The position numbers and the translations under genes are program-made. Source: Teichococcus aerophilus (GTDB lineage Bacteria > Pseudomonadota > Alphaproteobacteria > Acetobacterales > Acetobacteraceae). Taken from it: DNA of 64,000 bases. Below, piece after piece: positions 30,771 to 39,121 of the stretch (its first letter is position 1; each line of letters begins with the position of its first letter). The stretch is from positions 24,219-88,218 of the forward strand of contig NZ_JACTVA010000021.1 in assembly GCF_014490485.1 (NCBI RefSeq), given 5' to 3'. The notes beneath the pieces were generated by a model. It was not told where the DNA came from. It worked only from the letters and a program-made list of their open reading frames with translations, and did not search any database.

Positions 30771-32374
30771 GCCGGGGCGCCTTCCTGGATCCAGTGCCGC
30801 ACCACCGCCAGCGCCTCCTCCGGCCGCTGGTCGATGATCTCGTTCAGCGCGTTCAGCGAGGAGACGCGGATCTGGATGTCCTGGCCGACGGTGGCGATGG
30901 CTTCCTCCATCGGGTCCAGCGCCATGGCGGCTTCGGCGGCGGCGGCAGCCTCAGCGGCGGCCAGGTCCTCGGCCAGGCGGCGCAGACGGGTGCGGCGGCG
31001 GCGCATCAGCAGGCCGGCGGTTCCCAGGCTGCCCACCAGCAGCAGGGCCAGCAAAGCGAGTTGGGTGGTGCTGAGATTGAGGCCACCCTGCGCGTCGGCC
31101 GAGGCCAGGCTGCCGGCGCCCTCATCCGGGATGAAGCGCAGCGTATCGACCGTCACGCGGTCCCCCCGCCGTTCGTCGAAGCCTACCGCCGAGCGCACCA
31201 GCGCGCTCAGGCGGTCCAGCTCCTCCTTCGGGCGCACCTGCTCGGTGCCGTCGGGGGCGGTGATGCCATCGACCACCACGGCGACGCTGACGCGGCGCAC
31301 GGCGCCGGGCTCGCGCGTCGTTTCCTCGACCTTCGAGGAGATCTCGTAGTTGATGGTCTCGTTGTTGCGCTGGGCGCTGGTGGCGCTGCGGGTGGCGTTG
31401 CTGTTGCCGGCCTGCTGGTTCGGCAGGTTCTGCCCCACCGTCACCGGCTGCTGGCCACGGCCGTCCTCGCTGCTCTCGGCCTCGGTCTGGCTCTGCCGGC
31501 CGCGCTCCACCTGGCCCATCGGGTCGAAGGTCTCCTGCCGCGCCACGGTGCGCGCGCCCTCGATCTCGACGGAGGCGATGGCGCGCACGCGCCCACGGCC
31601 GACGATCGGCTCCAGCAGGTCCAGCACCGCCTTTTGCAGCGCATGTTCCTGTGCCACGCGCATCTCGCCGATCCGGCCGGCGGCGGCACCCATGCCGCCA
31701 TCGGCGGCCAGCACGACGCCGGAGGGATCGACGACGGAGACATCCTCCTGCCGCAGCCGCGGCACCGCGCCGGCGACCAGCAGACGGATGGCCGAGGCCT
31801 GGGAGGAGCCGAGCCGCTGCCCGGCCGAGGTCGTCACCGTCACCGAGGCGGTGGGCGGCGGCGCGTCACGCGAAAAACTCTCACGCTCCGGCAGCACGAT
31901 ATGGACGCGCGCGGTACGGACGCCCTGCATGGTGATGATGGTGCGCGCCAGTTCCCCCTCCAGCGCCCGCACCCGCTGGATGCGCTGCATGAATGAGGTC
32001 ATCTGCATCGGGTTGGCCTGGTCGAGCAGCTCGTAACCGGCGCCGGTCTGGCGCGGCAGGCCCTCGCTGGCCATCTGCATCCGCAGCCGGGCCACCTGGT
32101 CGGCCGGCACCATGACGGTGCCGTCGCCCCTTGCCTCGACCGGGATCTTCAGTTCTTCCAGGCGGGCGACGATTCGCCCGGCCTCCGAAGGTTCCAGCGC
32201 TGCGTAGAGCAGGCCGTTGGTGGCCTGCGGCGCGCGCGCCACCAGGAACACCGCGAGAAGGGCGGCGGAGGCGACCACCGCGAGGGCGCCGAGTTTCGCC
32301 GGGCCCAGCCGGGCGAAGGCCGGGCCCAGGCTGCCCAGGTCGAAACCGGGTCGGAGGGTGCTTACCTGCTGCAT
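30767..32374 (-). CDS. fliF: Flagellar MS-ring protein FliF
   Basis: FliF builds the MS ring, the base on which the flagellum assembles. The 535-residue product begins MQQVSTLRPGFDLGSL from an ATG at 32374 and has an N-terminal membrane helix (LGALAVVASAALLAVFLVAR). It has the YscJ-like region (LLYAALEPSEAGRIVARLEE; VRTARVHIVLPERESFSRD; EEDVSVVDPSGVVL-like), a second helix near residue 450 (LALLALLLVGSLGTAGLLM), and a C-terminal FliG-binding tail. The frame is open far upstream, but the ATG at 32374 fits FliF length (about 540-560). Confidence 0.96.
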   Translation of the reverse strand: MQQVSTLRPGFDLGSLGPAFARLGPAKLGALAVVASAALLAVFLVARAPQATNGLLYAALEPSEAGRIVARLEELKIPVEARGDGTVMVPADQVARLRMQMASEGLPRQTGAGYELLDQANPMQMTSFMQRIQRVRALEGELARTIITMQGVRTARVHIVLPERESFSRDAPPPTASVTVTTSAGQRLGSSQASAIRLLVAGAVPRLRQEDVSVVDPSGVVLAADGGMGAAAGRIGEMRVAQEHALQKAVLDLLEPIVGRGRVRAIASVEIEGARTVARQETFDPMGQVERGRQSQTEAESSEDGRGQQPVTVGQNLPNQQAGNSNATRSATSAQRNNETINYEISSKVEETTREPGAVRRVSVAVVVDGITAPDGTEQVRPKEELDRLSALVRSAVGFDERRGDRVTVDTLRFIPDEGAGSLASADAQGGLNLSTTQLALLALLLVGSLGTAGLLMRRRRTRLRRLAEDLAAAEAAAAAEAAMALDPMEEAIATVGQDIQIRVSSLNALNEIIDQRPEEALAVVRHWIQEGAPA

Positions 32375-32512
32375 CGATACCTGTCGTCCCGTTCTGGCCG
32401 TCGATATTTCGCATAAGCGTTTTTGGCGTGGCATGCGAAAGCGCATCGGGTTATATCTGCCGCCGCTTCTCTTGTCGCGCGAAAAATCGCATTTGCCGGG
32501 AGTTCCCCCGCC
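32375..32512. promoter_or_regulatory. Divergent fliF/fliL promoter region with three word variants
   Basis: The 138-base divergent gap holds TATTTCGCAT at 32405-32414, ATGCGAAAGC at 32433-32442 and GCGCGAAAAA at 32477-32486. All are variants of the recurrent flagellar word, in both orientations. A further GTGCGAAAAA lies inside fliL at 32654-32663. The cluster suggests joint control of the MS-ring/export run and the fliL-fliM run. Confidence 0.5.
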
Positions 32513-33025
32513 ATGTCGGCCACCACCACTGAGATCACTGCGAAACCCCCGAAGAGAAAGGGCCGCCCTCTCCTCTTCAGTCTGGCGGCCCTGCTGCTGG
32601 TTGGCGGCGGCGGGGGCGCGGCCTGGATGTTCGTTCCTGGCGTGCAGGACGCTGTGCGAAAAATTACAGGAGGGCAGCCAACGGAGGAAGAGGCCGCCAA
32701 CGCCCTCTCCGCCCCCGCCGCCCGCCCGATCTTCGTCGAGCTGCCGGAGATGACGCTGACGCTGCCGAATGGCGGCCGCCCACGCCAGCTGCGGCTGAAG
32801 CTGGCGATGGAGGTGAACGGCGACCCTGCGCAGCCGCCGCCGGAGCTGATGACCCCGCGCGTCTATGACAGCCTGGTGCTGTATCTCCGCACGCTGCGGG
32901 ATGGCGAGCTGGAGGGCGCCCTGGCCATGGACAGGCTGCGTGGCGACCTGCACCGCCGGCTGGACCTGCTGCTGGGCGGCGGCCGGGTGCGCGACGTGCT
33001 GATCACCGGCTTCGTGGTGGCCTGA
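32513..33025 (+). CDS. fliL: Flagellar basal body-associated protein FliL
   Basis: FliL is a single-span inner-membrane protein that rings the stator and supports torque. The 170-residue product has a basic cytoplasmic start (KPPKRKGRP), one membrane helix (LLFSLAALLLVGGGGGAAWM), then a periplasmic domain with FVELPEMTLTLPNGGRPRQL then RLKLAMEV and a C-terminal LGGGRVRDVLITGFVVA. I chose the ATG at 32513; the frame opens 90 bases earlier without a better start. It is followed by fliM after 3 bases. Confidence 0.9.
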   Translation: MSATTTEITAKPPKRKGRPLLFSLAALLLVGGGGGAAWMFVPGVQDAVRKITGGQPTEEEAANALSAPAARPIFVELPEMTLTLPNGGRPRQLRLKLAMEVNGDPAQPPPELMTPRVYDSLVLYLRTLRDGELEGALAMDRLRGDLHRRLDLLLGGGRVRDVLITGFVVA

Positions 33026-33028
33026 GCG

Positions 33029-34126
33029 ATGAGCGGAACCGAAGAGACTCCGTTCGCGGAAACGCCGTTTGGCGAGGCACCGCCGCCGGTGGGCGACGCG
33101 GCCGGCGAAGCGGCGATGGATGACATGGCCGATTGGGGCGCCGCCGGCGTCGCCATGGGCCAGGGCGACATCGACGACCTGTTCGGCGGGCCGGAGACGG
33201 CGGAGCCGGAGATGGTCCGCAACGGCATGGAGGCGTTGGTCGGCGGCGCGGTGCGCTATGAAAAGCTGCCGATGCTGGACATCGTGGTGGACCGCCTGGC
33301 CCGCCTGCTGACCACCAGCATCCGCAAGTTCACCGCCGACAACGCCGATGCCGTGATCGACCGGATGCGCCCGGTGCGCGTCGGGCCGTTCCTGGACACC
33401 ATTACGCTGCCGGCGATGATCGGCATCATCCGCATCGAGGAGTGGGACGGCTATTGCCTCGCCGCGCTCGATTCGCAGCTGATCGGCTCGATCGTCGACA
33501 TCCTGCTGGGTGGGCGGCGCAACGCGGTGCAGCCAATCGAGGGCCGCCCCTACACGCCGATCGAGCGCGCCTTCGTCGAGAAGTTCGTCGGCCTGCTCAC
33601 GCAGGATATGGGACGGGCCTTCGAGGCGGTGAGCCCCGCGACCTTCCGGCTGGAGCGGTTCGAGATCACGCCCGGCTATGCGCTGATCACCAAGCCGACT
33701 GCCGCCGCACTGACCTTCCGCGCCGAGATCACCATGGAAGGCCGCGGCGGGCATATCGATTTCCTGCTGCCCTATGCGTCGATCGAGCCGGTGCGCGACC
33801 TGCTGAGCCAGGAAGTCCTCGGCAAGAAGGTCGGCGGCGACACGATCTGGCGCAGCCACCTGGCCGAGGAACTGCCGCGCGCGAGCGCCGACCTGATGGC
33901 GGTGATCGAGACGCGGACGATGTCCTTCTCCGAGGTGGCGCGCTGGCAGCCTGGCTCCGTGGTGGAGCTGGACCGGCGACAGGATGAGCCGCTGGACGTG
34001 TTCTGCCAGGGGCTGCTGGTCTGCCGCGCGCGGATGGCTGCGAAAGATGATCGCGTCGTCCTGCGGGTGGAGGAGTGCGTGATCGAAAAGGACTGGCCGG
34101 GCGACACGCCCGCCCTGGATGGCTGA
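33029..34126 (+). CDS. fliM: Flagellar motor switch protein FliM with extended N-terminus
   Basis: FliM forms the middle of the C ring and binds phospho-CheY. The 365-residue product has the CheC-like domain (MLDIVVDRLARLLTTSIRKF; GPFLDTITLPAMIGIIRIEE) and a C-terminal SpoA domain. The CheY-binding-like motif GQGDIDDLFGG, normally at the very N-terminus, is at about residues 45-55. It is preceded by an acidic, Pro/Ala-rich extension with a repeated ETPF. An internal ATG at 33158, just before GQGDID, could give a conventional start but has no visible ribosome site. Confidence 0.95.
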   Translation: MSGTEETPFAETPFGEAPPPVGDAAGEAAMDDMADWGAAGVAMGQGDIDDLFGGPETAEPEMVRNGMEALVGGAVRYEKLPMLDIVVDRLARLLTTSIRKFTADNADAVIDRMRPVRVGPFLDTITLPAMIGIIRIEEWDGYCLAALDSQLIGSIVDILLGGRRNAVQPIEGRPYTPIERAFVEKFVGLLTQDMGRAFEAVSPATFRLERFEITPGYALITKPTAAALTFRAEITMEGRGGHIDFLLPYASIEPVRDLLSQEVLGKKVGGDTIWRSHLAEELPRASADLMAVIETRTMSFSEVARWQPGSVVELDRRQDEPLDVFCQGLLVCRARMAAKDDRVVLRVEECVIEKDWPGDTPALDG

Positions 34127-34137
34127 GGAGAATCCGC

Positions 34138-34797
34138 ATGACATTCGTACAGATCCTGGATGCCGCGGCGCTTGCGGTGCTGGCCGCGCAATCGGGGTGG
34201 ATCGTGATGCTGTACCGGCGGATGGGCCGGTTGCGCGTCGCGCTCGATTCCGCCGGCGATGTGATCGGGCAGCTCGATGCCGCCTCGAAGCGCCTGGACG
34301 CTTCGGCGGGCGGCATCGTGCAGAAGGTGAAGGACGGCATTGGCGAGGTGGACGGCAAGATCACCGCCTGCCGCCGCGTGGCGCAGGAACTGACCGCCGC
34401 ATCCCGCCAGGCCGAGGAAGTGGCGGCACGGCTGGACCAGGCGCTGCGGCAGAACCGCAAGCTGCAACATGCCCGCGCCGCCGCTCCGCCGCGTGAGTTG
34501 GCCGAGCCGCTGGGCCTGGCGGCGCGGCTGGCCGGGCGCCCCGGCCCGGTGCTGGACATGGCGCCTGCCGCCCTGCCCGCGCCGATGCCTGTGCTGGATA
34601 TGCCCACCCTGGACCTGCGCACGCTGGACATGTCCACGCTCGACGTGCCGGCGCTGGACGCCGAGCGGTTGGCCGAGGTGGCGGTGGAGCAATTGCTGGC
34701 CCACGAACTGCTGCCGGCCGACACGAGGCTGGCCCCTGCCCCGGCCGTAGCGCCGCCGGTACCCGAGCGGCGGGTGTTCCGCCTGACGCTCGATTGA
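34138..34797 (+). CDS. DUF6468-type flagellar-cluster membrane protein
   Basis: The 219-residue product has an N-terminal membrane segment (FVQILDAAALAVLAAQSGWI, then VMLYRRM), a coiled-coil-like stretch (about 35-110), and a C-terminal region with a five-residue tandem repeat of the form xTLDM (VLDM, TLDL, TLDM, TLDV, ALDA, about residues 155-180). It resembles DUF6468 proteins found beside fliM in alphaproteobacterial flagellar clusters, function unknown. It lies 11 bases after fliM and 19 before the MotE-like gene. Family assignment is from pattern and position. Confidence 0.65.
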   Translation: MTFVQILDAAALAVLAAQSGWIVMLYRRMGRLRVALDSAGDVIGQLDAASKRLDASAGGIVQKVKDGIGEVDGKITACRRVAQELTAASRQAEEVAARLDQALRQNRKLQHARAAAPPRELAEPLGLAARLAGRPGPVLDMAPAALPAPMPVLDMPTLDLRTLDMSTLDVPALDAERLAEVAVEQLLAHELLPADTRLAPAPAVAPPVPERRVFRLTLD

Positions 34798-34816
34798 CGC
34801 CGAGGAGATCGCGATC

Positions 34817-35494
34817 ATGACCATCCAAGCCTCTCCGAACTGGCGCCGCCGTGTCCTCGGCCCGCGCGTGGGCCTGCCCTTGATGGCACTGGGGCTCGCG
34901 GCCCTGGTGCCGGGACGGCTGGTGGGGCTGGCGGAGGTGCTGCCGTCCTGGCCCAGCGCCGTCGCCGCCCCGGCGGCCCCTGCCCTGCCTACCGGGCCCG
35001 TCTCGCTGCGGGAGGGCATCGTCGCCCTGCCGCGGGTATCCGAGACGCTGGCCGGGCCGGTGCGCAGCAATCCGGTGGGCGAGGAGCGGCCCGGCGATGG
35101 GCGGCTGCTGCTGGAAGTCGGCCGCCGCCAATCCGAGATCGACCGTCGGGAGCGCGCGGTGGAACTACGCGAGGCCCGCGTGCAGGCCGCTGAAGGCCTG
35201 GCGCGCACGCAGATCGCCGAGCTGACGCGGTTGCGGGAAGAGGTGGAGCGGCTGGTGGTGCGCGAGGGCTCGGCCGCCGAGGCCGATATCGACTCCCTCG
35301 TCTCGCTATACGTCAATATGCGGCCCCAGCAGGCGGCGAAGGTGCTGGACAAGCTGGAGCCACCACGCGCCGCCACCATCCTGCTGAAGATCCCCGAGCG
35401 GCAGGCCGGGCCGATCCTGGCCAACATGGATCCGAACTCGGCACTGGCCGTGACGCAGGAAATCGCCGGACGGCGGGACGCGTTCCGCCGCTGA
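34817..35494 (+). CDS. motE: MotE-like protein with MgtE N-terminal-type domain
   Basis: The 225-residue product has one hydrophobic N-terminal segment (GLPLMALGLAALVPGRLVGL), a coiled coil (about 95-150, RRQSEIDRRERAVELREARV) and a C-terminal MgtE-N/FliG-like module (DSLVSLYVNMRPQQAAKVLD, then KLEPPRAATILLKIPERQAG). This is the architecture of MotE, the periplasmic chaperone of MotC in rhizobia. Its presence suggests a further periplasmic motility protein; the AMIN/TPR protein after motA is a candidate partner. It ends the fliL-fliM-DUF6468-motE run and is followed by terminator pair R2. Confidence 0.75.
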   Translation: MTIQASPNWRRRVLGPRVGLPLMALGLAALVPGRLVGLAEVLPSWPSAVAAPAAPALPTGPVSLREGIVALPRVSETLAGPVRSNPVGEERPGDGRLLLEVGRRQSEIDRRERAVELREARVQAAEGLARTQIAELTRLREEVERLVVREGSAAEADIDSLVSLYVNMRPQQAAKVLDKLEPPRAATILLKIPERQAGPILANMDPNSALAVTQEIAGRRDAFRR

Positions 35495-35621
35495 GTTTCG
35501 CCAGGACCGTCGCGGCAATAGAGCTGGGGCCAGGGATCCTCGGATGCCTGGCCCTTCTTGTTGAGGTTGTCGCGGTGAAGGCGGGGAGCCATCGTCTCCA
35601 TTCTGCTGGCGAGGGCAGTAA

Positions 35622-35905
35622 GGCAGGGGAATGAATTCCCCAGACCCCATCTTTTATTTTCGGGTTTTTTGGGAGCGCTGTGGGAGCGGCCGGTCTGGGT
35701 TGGCAGAGGCGTGCTCTGCCTGCTTCATCATTCGTGTGGCTGCGCGACACGTGTTCTCTGGCGCCGTGGCCAGCAATCATCATCGTCCTGAATTTTGGAA
35801 CTTGCCTGCAGCGCTGCTGTACGTGCTGACGCGTGTCGCCTAAAACCACGCCCAACTCGCAGAAAAAAGAAGGGGTTCGGGGAGTTCTTTCCCCGACCTT
35901 CCTTC
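35622..35905. repeat. Convergent terminator repeat pair R2
   Basis: Same unit pair as at 17.0 kb, in the 459-base gap between motE (+) and a membrane protein gene (-). Left: stem GGGGAAT (35626-35632) with ATTCCCC (35635-35641), followed by CAGACCCCATCTTTTATTTTCG. Right: TCGGGGA/TCCCCGA-type stem within 35877-35896, followed on the minus strand by CCCCTTCTTTTTTC. Inner flanks share the GAGTTGGGCGTGG-like text with R1, R3 and R4. The interior (35,675-35,845) holds no gene I can support. Confidence 0.8.
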
Positions 35906-35953
35906 CCCTTCCTCACGGTTGGAAAGGCGATTGCCGCTTCGGCAGCGGGTGCG

Positions 35954-36616
35954 TCAGCGCGGTTCGGCCGGGATGGCGTCGCTGCGGCAGAGCAGGCGCT
36001 CAGCGCGCTCGGGTGCCACGGCGAGGTAGCCATGGGCCACCTGTAGCGCGTAGCCGCCTTCGGCCAGGGCGGTCAGGAAATCCCCACCCTGGCGGGAGAA
36101 GCCGGTGATGGGGAAGGCCAGGTCGCAGTCCAGCAGGCCGGCTTCGCCGGCGCTGGTGGCCATGCCGGGCAGCAGGCCGCGTGCCAGCAGCAGCATGGCA
36201 TCCATGGAGGCAGCGGTGGCGATGGGCCGCGGCGTCATGACCAGCCCGGCGGGTTGGATGCAGAGCTGCCAGGGCAGGTCGCTCTGCGGCGTGTGGCGGA
36301 TGGAGATCTGCCAGCCATCGCGTCGGGCCTGCCATTCGCCGAGACCGGCGAGTTGGAAGGAGAGGAGCTGGTCGTTCATGGCGGCGGGTGGCACCGGCAG
36401 GGTGATGGCCAGGCGCAGGTTCCGCAGCCGGGAGGCGAGGCGGCGATCCCGCCGGTGATGCCACCAGCCGGCGACACCGGCCACCGCCAGCGGTATCAGG
36501 CCGAGGGCGGTGGGGGTTTGCCCGGGCAGCCCGGCCAGGATGGCGCCGGCGCCGGCGGTGCCGAGCAGGGCGGCGGAGGTCAGGATGCTGGGGCCGTATT
36601 GGCGCCGTTGCGGCAT
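35954..36616 (-). CDS. Hypothetical membrane protein
   Basis: The 220-residue product begins MPQRRQYGPSILTSAALLGT and has two close membrane helices (about 12-50, ending GLIPLAVAGVAGWWHHRRDR) and then a soluble domain (FQLAGLGEWQARRDGWQISI, later GLLDCDLAFPITGFSRQGGD). I do not recognise the family. The ATG at 36616 is preferred over the longer frame, which would run into the divergent promoter region. It is convergent with motE and divergent from a small unknown gene. Confidence 0.6.
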   Translation of the reverse strand: MPQRRQYGPSILTSAALLGTAGAGAILAGLPGQTPTALGLIPLAVAGVAGWWHHRRDRRLASRLRNLRLAITLPVPPAAMNDQLLSFQLAGLGEWQARRDGWQISIRHTPQSDLPWQLCIQPAGLVMTPRPIATAASMDAMLLLARGLLPGMATSAGEAGLLDCDLAFPITGFSRQGGDFLTALAEGGYALQVAHGYLAVAPERAERLLCRSDAIPAEPR

Positions 36617-36776
36617 GGGAGTGCTCCGCGAGAGGGTTTTTCCGGAACTCACTCTCGGCGCAAATTGCAAATTTTTCGCAAAGGAATGGAGGTCTGGAAA
36701 ATTATGCGAAAAATGGTTTGACGAGAGATGTGCGAATTGCGACGAAGAGTCGTACCCCCATGCTAGCGAGGCCACC
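36617..36776. promoter_or_regulatory. Divergent region with two facing copies of the flagellar word
   Basis: The 160-base gap carries TTTTTCGCAA at 36672-36681 and ATGCGAAAAA at 36704-36713, in opposite orientations, so each points towards the space between them. They are separated by 22 bases. It serves a minus-strand membrane protein gene and a plus-strand small gene. This is the only pair clearly in facing orientation. Confidence 0.5.
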
Positions 36777-37079
36777 ATGACCCCCACCCTGCCCGCCCCC
36801 GACCTGACCCTGTGGGGCGAAGCCGTGATGGCCAAGGCGGCCTCGCTCGGCCGCCGTGATGGCCTGGCGGGCCAGCCGCGCGACTTCACCCTGGAAGATA
36901 TCGGTGGCGAGGTGGGGATCGTCGAGACCATGCGGCAGGACCGCATCGGCGGTACGCTGCCGCTGCCGCAGTCCCGCCTGCTGCTGGCGGCGGTGAAGCA
37001 GTGCTACGTGGCCGGTTACCACCACGGCGGCGACGTGCGGCGGGAGAAGCAGCGCCGTTTCCCCGCTTCTCCCGCTTGA
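36777..37079 (+). CDS. Hypothetical protein, 100 residues
   Basis: The product is a small cytoplasmic, likely helical protein (LTLWGEAVMAKAASLGRRDG, then LLLAAVKQCYVAGYHHGGDV). The family is not recognised. Its promoter region carries two copies of the flagellar word, which hints at expression with the flagellar genes. It converges on the lytic transglycosylase gene with 7 bases between stops. Confidence 0.55.
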   Translation: MTPTLPAPDLTLWGEAVMAKAASLGRRDGLAGQPRDFTLEDIGGEVGIVETMRQDRIGGTLPLPQSRLLLAAVKQCYVAGYHHGGDVRREKQRRFPASPA

Positions 37080-37086
37080 TCCGACG

Positions 37087-38100
37087 TCAGATCGTGCCGC
37101 CGGCATAGGCGCGCCGGGCCTCGCTCACGCTGGCCGGCACGCCTTCCTGCCGCATGGCGCCGAGCAGGGCGGCGGGCAGTTCGGTCCGCTCGCCCGCCGC
37201 GCCGATTTCCTGCGCCGCCTGCCCCCGTCCCATGCGGTTGAACACCTCTACGAGTGCGGAGGTCATCATGCGCTCCGGCGCCTGGGCGACCCGGCTCGGC
37301 GAGCCGCTGCCCCACCAGAACGGCTCCGCGCTGGCGATGGCGGTGCCGGGCGCGGCGTTGGTGGCGACGGCATCGAAATCCACCGGGCCGACCGGTGCCG
37401 CCAGGCCGAGCTGCGCATAGACCCGGCCGACCTTGCCACGGATATTGTCCAGAAACTGGCTGGCGGAAAGCGGCGCGCCGTCGCTGCCGCGGAACAGGTT
37501 GGCATTGGCGCGCGCGGCTTCCGGCAACAGGTCAGAGGCCGCCCGATTCGGCGCATCGGCTACCGCGCGCAGCAGCTTGCCGGCGCCGTTGGTGCCGAGG
37601 AAATGGCCGAGATACAACTCGCCGACATCCGGCCGCCGGCCCAGCGCCGGTGCCAGTGCATCCGACACATCCTTGAGATGCTCGGCGCCCAGGCGGGCGG
37701 AGATTTCCGGGTTGTCGCGCAGGGCGAGGATGCGGCTGCGCTCCGCCGCATCGGCGACCGTCAGGCGGCCGCTGGGGCTGCGGGTGATGAGGCTGGCTTC
37801 GTTGGCCAGGCCGTGGTCCGCGCCGTGCTGGCGCACCGTATCCAGCCAGGTCTGGTCGATGAACTGGAACAGGCCGCGCGCGGAGGAGGTCGGCGCCTGG
37901 GCATTGGCCTGGAAGCCGCTTTCGATGGCCGCCTTGGCGGCGAGCACGCCGAAGCCGACGCCCGTGCTCTCCGCCGCGCTGCGCAGCGCGCGCGTGACGT
38001 TGCTGGAGACATTGTAGCGGCCGAGGGTTTCCGTCTGCGCCGCGCCATCCTGGGCGGCGCGGGGGCGAAGCAGGTCCGGCAAGGCGACCGGGTTGGGCAT
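37087..38100 (-). CDS. Lytic transglycosylase, likely flagellar peptidoglycan hydrolase
   Basis: The 337-residue product has an SLT-type lysozyme-like domain in its first half: FGVLAAKAAIESGFQANAQA with the likely catalytic Glu60, and SSARGLFQFIDQTWLDTVRQ. The C-terminal half is unrecognised. Such enzymes open the peptidoglycan for the rod. Given that the rod-binding protein at 11.5 kb lacks a muramidase domain, this enzyme is a good candidate for that role. No signal peptide is evident, so it may be exported by the flagellar system; that is inference. It is divergent from motA. Confidence 0.82.
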   Translation of the reverse strand: MPNPVALPDLLRPRAAQDGAAQTETLGRYNVSSNVTRALRSAAESTGVGFGVLAAKAAIESGFQANAQAPTSSARGLFQFIDQTWLDTVRQHGADHGLANEASLITRSPSGRLTVADAAERSRILALRDNPEISARLGAEHLKDVSDALAPALGRRPDVGELYLGHFLGTNGAGKLLRAVADAPNRAASDLLPEAARANANLFRGSDGAPLSASQFLDNIRGKVGRVYAQLGLAAPVGPVDFDAVATNAAPGTAIASAEPFWWGSGSPSRVAQAPERMMTSALVEVFNRMGRGQAAQEIGAAGERTELPAALLGAMRQEGVPASVSEARRAYAGGTI

Positions 38101-38222
38101 GGTGGGGGTCTCCGCGGTTATGCGAAAAATCGTGTAGCACGACGCGATGCGAAATGATATGAGCGAACGCATCGGCCCCCTCCGGTCCGAGCAGCATCGC
38201 CACAGTCAGGGCCCCTTCATCG
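38101..38222. promoter_or_regulatory. Divergent transglycosylase/motA promoter region
   Basis: This gap holds ATGCGAAAAA at 38121-38130 and the variant ATGCGAAATG at 38148-38157, in the same orientation, starts 27 bases apart. The spacing is close to the 25 bases seen in the flgB/fliI gap. The motA run of six genes starts here. Confidence 0.55.
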
Positions 38223-39116
38223 ATGATCCAGATCGCCGGCATAATCGGAGTCTTCGTCGCCATCTTCGGCGGCTACCTCATCGCGGGCGGCCATCTGGCC
38301 GTGATCATCCACGCCGTCGGGCCGGAGATGATCATCATCGGCGGGTCGGGCGTCATGACCATGCTGATCTCCAGCGACGGCGCCGGCATGATGAAGGTGG
38401 GCAAGTCGCTCGGCCAGGTCTTCAAAGGCTCGCGCTGGAAGAAGGCCGATTACAGCGACATGCTGAGCCTGCTCTATCTGCTGCTGCGCACGCATCAGAA
38501 GGAAGGCGCGGCGAAGCTGGAGAAGCATATCGAGAAGCCGGACAGCTCGCCGATCTTCTCCCGCTATCCGCGCATCGCGCGGGACGCGGCGGTCAGTGGC
38601 CTGATCTGCGACACGATGCGCACCATCACGCTGAACAACAAGGACCCGCACCTGGTCGGCGAGATGATGGAGGCCACGATCGAGAAGCGCGCGGCCGAGG
38701 ACATCAAGCCGGCCAAGGCATTGCAGACGGTGGCGGATGCGTTTCCGGCGCTCGGCATCGTCGCCGCGGTGCTTGGCATCATCAAGGCGCTGGGGGCGAT
38801 TTCGGAAAGTCCTGAGGTATTGGGCCGTATGATCGGTTCGGCGCTGGTCGGGACCTTCCTGGGCGTGTTCCTCTCCTACGGCCTGGTAGGGCCGATGGCG
38901 GCGCGGTTGAAGAGCATCTTCGAGGAAGAGCGCCGCATGTTGGATGTCGCCCGTGCCGTCATCACCAGCTACCTGCAGAACCTGTCGCCGCAGATCTGCG
39001 TCGAGGTGGGGCGGCAGTCGGTGCCGACGAAGTTGCAGCCCAGCTTCGACCAGATGGAGGAGCAACTGCGAGAGGCCGGCCGGATGAAGTCCGATGCCGA
39101 GGGTGGCGGGGAGTGA
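38223..39116 (+). CDS. motA: Flagellar stator protein MotA
   Basis: MotA and MotB form the proton channel that drives rotation. The 297-residue product has four hydrophobic segments (IAGIIGVFVAIFGGYLIAGG at the start), a cytoplasmic loop with RYPRIARDAAVSGLICDTMR, and the VADAFPALGIVAAVLGIIKA block with the conserved proline of the third helix. It starts the motA, AMIN/TPR, flgF, flgG, flgA, flgH run and overlaps or touches the next gene. Confidence 0.96.
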   Translation: MIQIAGIIGVFVAIFGGYLIAGGHLAVIIHAVGPEMIIIGGSGVMTMLISSDGAGMMKVGKSLGQVFKGSRWKKADYSDMLSLLYLLLRTHQKEGAAKLEKHIEKPDSSPIFSRYPRIARDAAVSGLICDTMRTITLNNKDPHLVGEMMEATIEKRAAEDIKPAKALQTVADAFPALGIVAAVLGIIKALGAISESPEVLGRMIGSALVGTFLGVFLSYGLVGPMAARLKSIFEEERRMLDVARAVITSYLQNLSPQICVEVGRQSVPTKLQPSFDQMEEQLREAGRMKSDAEGGGE

Positions 39117-39121
39117 TGCCG

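Noticed and set aside
32375..34144. Upstream extension of the fliF frame to 34,144
   Set aside because: The extension is antisense to fliL and fliM. The ATG at 32,374 gives standard FliF length.
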